NCBI GenBank assembly: GCA_029975215.1
Contig: JARKPO010000003.1
Coordinates: 124,001-188,000 of the forward strand
Direction: 5' to 3'
Length of the DNA stretch: 64,000 bases
Origin: Levilinea sp.
GTDB lineage: Bacteria; Chloroflexota; Anaerolineae; Anaerolineales; Anaerolineaceae
The position numbers and the translations under genes were made by a program. Positions 60,371 through 64,000 of this stretch are shown in pieces. Every line of letters begins with the position of its first letter. The first letter of the stretch is position 1. The notes under the pieces are model-generated. The model worked only from the letters and a program-made list of their open reading frames with translations. It did not search any database and had not been told where the DNA came from.

Positions 60371-61258
60371 ATGCGGATCAAGAAAGACACCCTGTACAGC
60401 TTCTTGCTGGTACTGCCCTCCCTGGCGGCGGTGGCTATTTTCGTCTACGGATTCATCGGCTGGACGCTGCGCGTGGCCTTGAGCCAATGGACGGGGCTGC
60501 TGCCGGATTACACCTGGGTGGGGCTGCAAAACTTTGTCAATCTTTTCCGGGATCCGCGCTTTTTCATTGACATCCGCAATACGGTCATCTTTACCCTGGT
60601 GTTCATCAGCGGTTCGCTGATTATCGGTATGGGTACAGCGGTGCTGCTGGATCAAAATATCCGCGCAGAAGGCTTTTTCCGCAGCGTGTACCTCTTCCCC
60701 ATGGCGATTTCGTTCATCGTCACCGGCGTAGTCTGGCGCTGGCTGATGAACCCGGCCATGGGATCGCGCATGAGCGGGTTAAACCTGCTCTTCAGCAGTT
60801 TGGGACTGGACTTTTTGGTGAGCCAATGGCACACCACGCCGGTGTGGGGCATTGCCGCCATCGCCCTGCCGGCAGTGTGGCAGATGTCGGGCTACACCAT
60901 GGCCCTTTATCTGGCCGGGCTGCGCGCCATTCCGGATGAGCTGCGCGAGGCAGCCCGCGTGGACGGGGCCAGCGAGATGCAGATCTTTTCCAACATCGTT
61001 TTCCCCCTGCTGCGGCCGGTGACGCTGAGCGCGATAGTCATTTTGGGGCACATTTCGCTCAAGGTCTTTGATTTGATCGTGGCGGTGGCGGGCAAGCAGA
61101 TCCCTCTGGACGTTCCGGCGATTTATATGTGGCAGACCACTTTTGACGGTTATTTCTTTGGGCGCGGTGCGGCCATCGGTATTTTTCTGTTGATCAGCGT
61201 GGCCGTGCTGATTGTGCCGTATTTGATTTTCTCGCTGCGCGGGGAGGTGGAACTGTGA
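60371..61258 (+). CDS. Sugar ABC transporter permease (MalF-like)
   Basis: About 295 residues with six helices. The coupling loop EAARVDGASEMQIFSNIVFPLL is the EAA motif (seen in part). It pairs with the next gene and the upstream binding protein. ATG 60371 follows AGGA by five bases. Confidence 0.92.
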   Translation: MRIKKDTLYSFLLVLPSLAAVAIFVYGFIGWTLRVALSQWTGLLPDYTWVGLQNFVNLFRDPRFFIDIRNTVIFTLVFISGSLIIGMGTAVLLDQNIRAEGFFRSVYLFPMAISFIVTGVVWRWLMNPAMGSRMSGLNLLFSSLGLDFLVSQWHTTPVWGIAAIALPAVWQMSGYTMALYLAGLRAIPDELREAARVDGASEMQIFSNIVFPLLRPVTLSAIVILGHISLKVFDLIVAVAGKQIPLDVPAIYMWQTTFDGYFFGRGAAIGIFLLISVAVLIVPYLIFSLRGEVEL

Positions 61259-62076
61259 GTCGCAGACGCGCCCGTCCCTGGCTGTATGTGCCGTTGATCT
61301 TGATGGCTGTGTTTTATCTGATTCCGGTATATGTGATGATCACCACCGGCTTGAAAGGTTTTGATGAAATCTCGCTCAAGAGCATGTGGGCCTTACCGTC
61401 AGGCGGGATTCATTTTGACAACTTCGTTGAGGCTTTTGAGAAGCTGGCGCCGTATTTGTGGAACAGTTTTAACATGGTGTTCCCTGCGGCGGTGCTTTCG
61501 TCTATTTTAGGCTCGCTGAACGGCTTTGTGCTGGCCAAGTGGAAGTTCCGCGGGGCGGATGTGGTTTTCCCGCTGATTCTGTTCGGCATGTTCATCCCCT
61601 ACCAGAGCGTGCTGATCCCGCTGGTGGAGTTTATGAAACAGACGGGGCTGTACGGCGGCCTGCCGGGGCTGATGCTGACCCACGTGATTTACGGCCTGCC
61701 CATCACCACGCTGACCTTCCGCAATTACTTCGCCAGCGTACCCAAAGAGATGGTGGAAGCAGCGCGTATCGATGGGGCCGGGCTGCTGGCCACCTACGGC
61801 TACATCTTCCTGCCCATCGCTGTGCCCAGCTTTGTGGTGGCCATCATCTGGCAGTTCACGGCGGCCTGGAACGACTTTCTGTTCGCGGTGGTGCTGACCA
61901 ATCCGGCCAACTGGCCGATCACCGTGGCTTTGAACAACATGGCGGGCAGCCAGATTATCGCCTGGAATGTGCAGATGGCCGGGTCGCTGTTGGCGGCTCT
62001 GCCCACCCTGGTGGTGTACATCTTTTTGGGCCGCTATTTCCTGCGCGGGCTGATGGCTGGGGCGCTGAAAGGCTAA
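61255..62076 (+). CDS. Sugar ABC transporter permease (MalG-like)
   Basis: A 273-residue protein with six helices. VEAARIDGAGLLATYGYIFLPI is the EAA loop (seen in part). GTG start overlaps the previous stop by four bases. No ATPase gene lies in the operon, so a shared MsmK-type ATPase encoded elsewhere is inferred. Confidence 0.92.
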   Translation: MSRRRARPWLYVPLILMAVFYLIPVYVMITTGLKGFDEISLKSMWALPSGGIHFDNFVEAFEKLAPYLWNSFNMVFPAAVLSSILGSLNGFVLAKWKFRGADVVFPLILFGMFIPYQSVLIPLVEFMKQTGLYGGLPGLMLTHVIYGLPITTLTFRNYFASVPKEMVEAARIDGAGLLATYGYIFLPIAVPSFVVAIIWQFTAAWNDFLFAVVLTNPANWPITVALNNMAGSQIIAWNVQMAGSLLAALPTLVVYIFLGRYFLRGLMAGALKG

Positions 62077-62113
62077 AAAATTTCTCTCCTATAGGGTTGG
62101 GAGTTGGGAACGT

Positions 62114-62145
62114 GAAGCGGCCGCTGAACTTTTGGCGGCCGCTTC
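62114..62145. terminator. Intergenic hairpin between convergent genes
   Basis: GAAGCGGCCGC pairs perfectly with GCGGCCGCTTC across a 10-nt loop. The T-run is weak (GAATTTCAATTATTT), so it is a probable rather than certain terminator. Confidence 0.6.
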
Positions 62146-62182
62146 GAATTTCAATTATTTGCAAAGGCTTGCTTGACTTACC

Positions 62183-62959
62183 TTAGATCATAAAGTCTTC
62201 GCCGCGCCAGTGCCCTTCTTGAGGGGCATGGATGGAGGGCTCGTGACTGTGGCTGTGCGCATGCCCGTTGTTGCCGTTGCCGCCGTTGTGGCTGGCCACC
62301 ACGGCTCCCACCAGCTCAGGGTGCTGCACCACGTGGCTGCCCAGGTTGGATTCAATCTGCTCCAGGCGGGCCATGACGGAGGCCAGGGCGGCTCCCAGGG
62401 TGTCGGGCAGTTTATCGTGCCCCAGGTCCACAGCGGGGTGGGGCTGGCTGCGGGCGATGATCTGCCCGGGAACGCCCACCACCACCGATTCGGGCGGGAC
62501 GGGTTTGACCACCACGGCGTTGGCCCCCACGCGGCTGCCCGCGCCCACGGTGATGGCCCCCAACACCTTGGCCCCAGCCCCAATCACCACATTGTCCTCG
62601 ATGGTGGGGTGGCGTTTGCCCTTCTGCAGGCTGACGCCGCCCAGGGTGACGCCGTGGTAGAGGGTCACGTTGCAGCCGATCTCGGCGGTTTCGCCGATGA
62701 CCACGCCCATACCGTGGTCGATGAACAGGCTGCGGCAGATTTTGGCCCCGGGGTGGATCTCGATGCCGGTGAAAAAGCGCACCAGGGTGGAAAGCCAGCG
62801 CCCCAGCAGCTTCAGCCGGTGGGTCCACAGCCAATGGGCCACGCGGTAGCCCCACACCGCGTGCAGACCGGGGTAGGTGAGGATCACCTCCAGCGCGCTG
62901 CGCGCCGCGGGGTCGCGGTCGAACACGGCCTGAATATCCTCGCGGAAAGCTCGAAACAT
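62183..62959 (-). CDS. cysE: Serine O-acetyltransferase with His-rich tail
   Basis: A 258-residue enzyme of the short EpsC type. [42 protein letters not shown] and [14 protein letters not shown] show the left-handed hexapeptide helix and catalytic His residues. It acetylates serine for cysteine synthesis. A C-terminal extension with [21 protein letters not shown] (seen in part) is unusual and may bind metal. It lies 19 bp after cysK and is probably cotranscribed with it. Confidence 0.93.
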   Translation of the reverse strand: MFRAFREDIQAVFDRDPAARSALEVILTYPGLHAVWGYRVAHWLWTHRLKLLGRWLSTLVRFFTGIEIHPGAKICRSLFIDHGMGVVIGETAEIGCNVTLYHGVTLGGVSLQKGKRHPTIEDNVVIGAGAKVLGAITVGAGSRVGANAVVVKPVPPESVVVGVPGQIIARSQPHPAVDLGHDKLPDTLGAALASVMARLEQIESNLGSHVVQHPELVGAVVASHNGGNGNNGHAHSHSHEPSIHAPQEGHWRGEDFMI

Positions 62960-62978
62960 GATTCCCTCCCCCCGCTGT

Positions 62979-63914
62979 TCAGTCCGCCAGGTCAGCGTAC
63001 AGCGATGTGCTCAGATAGCGTTCGCCGAAGGACGGGATGATGACCACGATGCGTTTTCCGGCGTTCTCGGGGCGGCGGGCGGCCTGCAGGGCGGCCCACA
63101 CGGCTGCGCCGGAGGAGATGCCGATGAGAATGCCCTCCTGCTGGGCCACGGCCCGCGCGGTTTGGAAGGCGTCGTCGGCTTTGACGCGAATGATCTCGTC
63201 GTACACTTGGGTGTTGAGCACGCCGGGGACAAAGCCCGCGCCGATGCCCTGAATGGGGTGGGGGCCTTTTTGCCCGCCAGAAAGCACCGGTGAGGCGTCT
63301 GGCTCTACGGCGATGACCTGCACCGAGGGCTTGCGCGCCTTGAGCACCTCCCCCACGCCGGTGATGGTGCCGCCTGTGCCCACACCGGAAACGAGGATGT
63401 CCACCTGGCCGTCGGTATCCCGCCAGATTTCTTCAGCCGTGGTTTGGCGGTGAATCTGGGGGTTGGCCGCGTTTTGGAACTGCTGGGGCATGAAGTATTT
63501 CTGAGGGTCGCTGGCCACCAGCTCTTCGGCCTTGCGGATGGCGCCGCCCATGCCTTCCGACCCGGGGGTGAGGATCAACTCGGCTCCAAAGGCGCGCAGC
63601 AGGATGCGGCGCTCTTTGCTCATGGTTTCGGGCATGGTCAGGATGCAGCGGTAGCCGCGCGCCGCGGCCACCATCGCCAGGGCGATGCCGGTGTTGCCGG
63701 AGGTGGGTTCTACGATGACGGTGTCTTTGTGGATCAGCCCGGCTTTTTCGGCGGCGTCAATCATGGACGCGCCGATGCGGTCTTTCACGCTGTGAGCGGG
63801 GTTGAAGAATTCCAGCTTGAGCACAATTTCCGCGACGGCTCCCTGGCTGACGCGGCGCAGCCGCACCAGGGGGGTGTTGCCGATTAATTCGGTGATGTCG
63901 TTTGCGATTTTCAT
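62979..63914 (-). CDS. cysK: Cysteine synthase (O-acetylserine sulfhydrylase)
   Basis: A 311-residue PLP enzyme. [12 protein letters not shown] is followed by [11 protein letters not shown] with the PLP lysine, [37 protein letters not shown] and [15 protein letters not shown]. It makes cysteine from O-acetylserine and sulfide, following CysE. The ATG at 63914 has an AAGAGGAAAG-like site upstream. Confidence 0.96.
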   Translation of the reverse strand: MKIANDITELIGNTPLVRLRRVSQGAVAEIVLKLEFFNPAHSVKDRIGASMIDAAEKAGLIHKDTVIVEPTSGNTGIALAMVAAARGYRCILTMPETMSKERRILLRAFGAELILTPGSEGMGGAIRKAEELVASDPQKYFMPQQFQNAANPQIHRQTTAEEIWRDTDGQVDILVSGVGTGGTITGVGEVLKARKPSVQVIAVEPDASPVLSGGQKGPHPIQGIGAGFVPGVLNTQVYDEIIRVKADDAFQTARAVAQQEGILIGISSGAAVWAALQAARRPENAGKRIVVIIPSFGERYLSTSLYADLAD

Positions 63915-64000
63915 TCTTTCCTCTTTTCGCCGAACGCTGCGGTTCGGGGGGTTCTCGATGGGTGGGTTAAAAACATGCGGCCAGCAGGCAAGATAAAAGG

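Overview
The window reads as a chromosomal segment of a GC-rich bacterium, most likely Chloroflexota (Anaerolineae-like). The reasons are inferential: Thr/Pro-rich lipoprotein linkers of the TPTPT type, a riboflavin ABC transporter of the RibXY type known from Chloroflexi, a DUF3090/SCO1664 pair, and single-copy housekeeping genes (mutS2, purA, ssb, pcrA, dnaN, holB, folP, folK, hom, cysE, cysK). No rRNA, tRNA, CRISPR array or transposase gene was seen.

Layout. 1-5 kb: a 5'-truncated Lgt-like membrane protein, a nitrilase-type amidase and nadE form one operon (a split glutamine-dependent NAD synthetase). An MFS exporter and a TetR gene with its own palindromic operator follow. 5-12.6 kb: a PEBP-like lipoprotein, an ABC-F ATPase, mutS2, purA and a lipoprotein. 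12.6-14.9 kb: five overlapping genes, ssb, DUF3467, a translin/TRAX-like protein, and two genes that together make a membrane-anchored Cas4-like nuclease. This is the best candidate for an undescribed nucleic-acid system. 14.9-19.4 kb: a SAM hydroxide adenosyltransferase-like gene and an ECF transporter (fused A-A, a long S component, and T). 19.4-24.1 kb: a TolB-type propeller, a zinc-ribbon protein, and a TetR/GH13 pair with two copies of a palindromic operator.

24.1-35.5 kb: small enzymes and membrane proteins, a secreted protein ending in an NBR1-type Ig domain, phospholipid enzymes, then a minus-strand run of folP, DUF2804, folK (with an OmdA-like tail), hom and SCO1664/DUF3090. 35.6-41 kb: pcrA, then a PmeII-like restriction-modification pair enclosed by a perfect 40-bp direct repeat of the pcrA 3' end, then an MFS gene. 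The R-M pair is AT-richer than its surroundings and looks like a recent insertion. 41-50 kb: dnaN translationally coupled to a PEP-synthase-like ATP-grasp protein, a phosphatase, an AIR-synthase-like protein, a second GH13 enzyme, a YbaK-like deacylase and holB. 50-54.4 kb: azlCD and a three-gene ABC transporter under an FMN riboswitch, hence a riboflavin importer. 54.4-64 kb: a sulfite-oxidase-like protein, a hybrid histidine kinase convergent with an unusual response regulator, a sugar ABC importer without its ATPase, and cysE-cysK.

A recurrent signal is a -10 box, often of the extended TGnTAnnnT form, placed only 6-7 nt upstream of an ATG with no Shine-Dalgarno sequence. This predicts leaderless mRNAs for both tetR genes, pcrA, holB, the histidine kinase and probably the methyltransferase. 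All functions are assigned by reading the translations. No database search was run.
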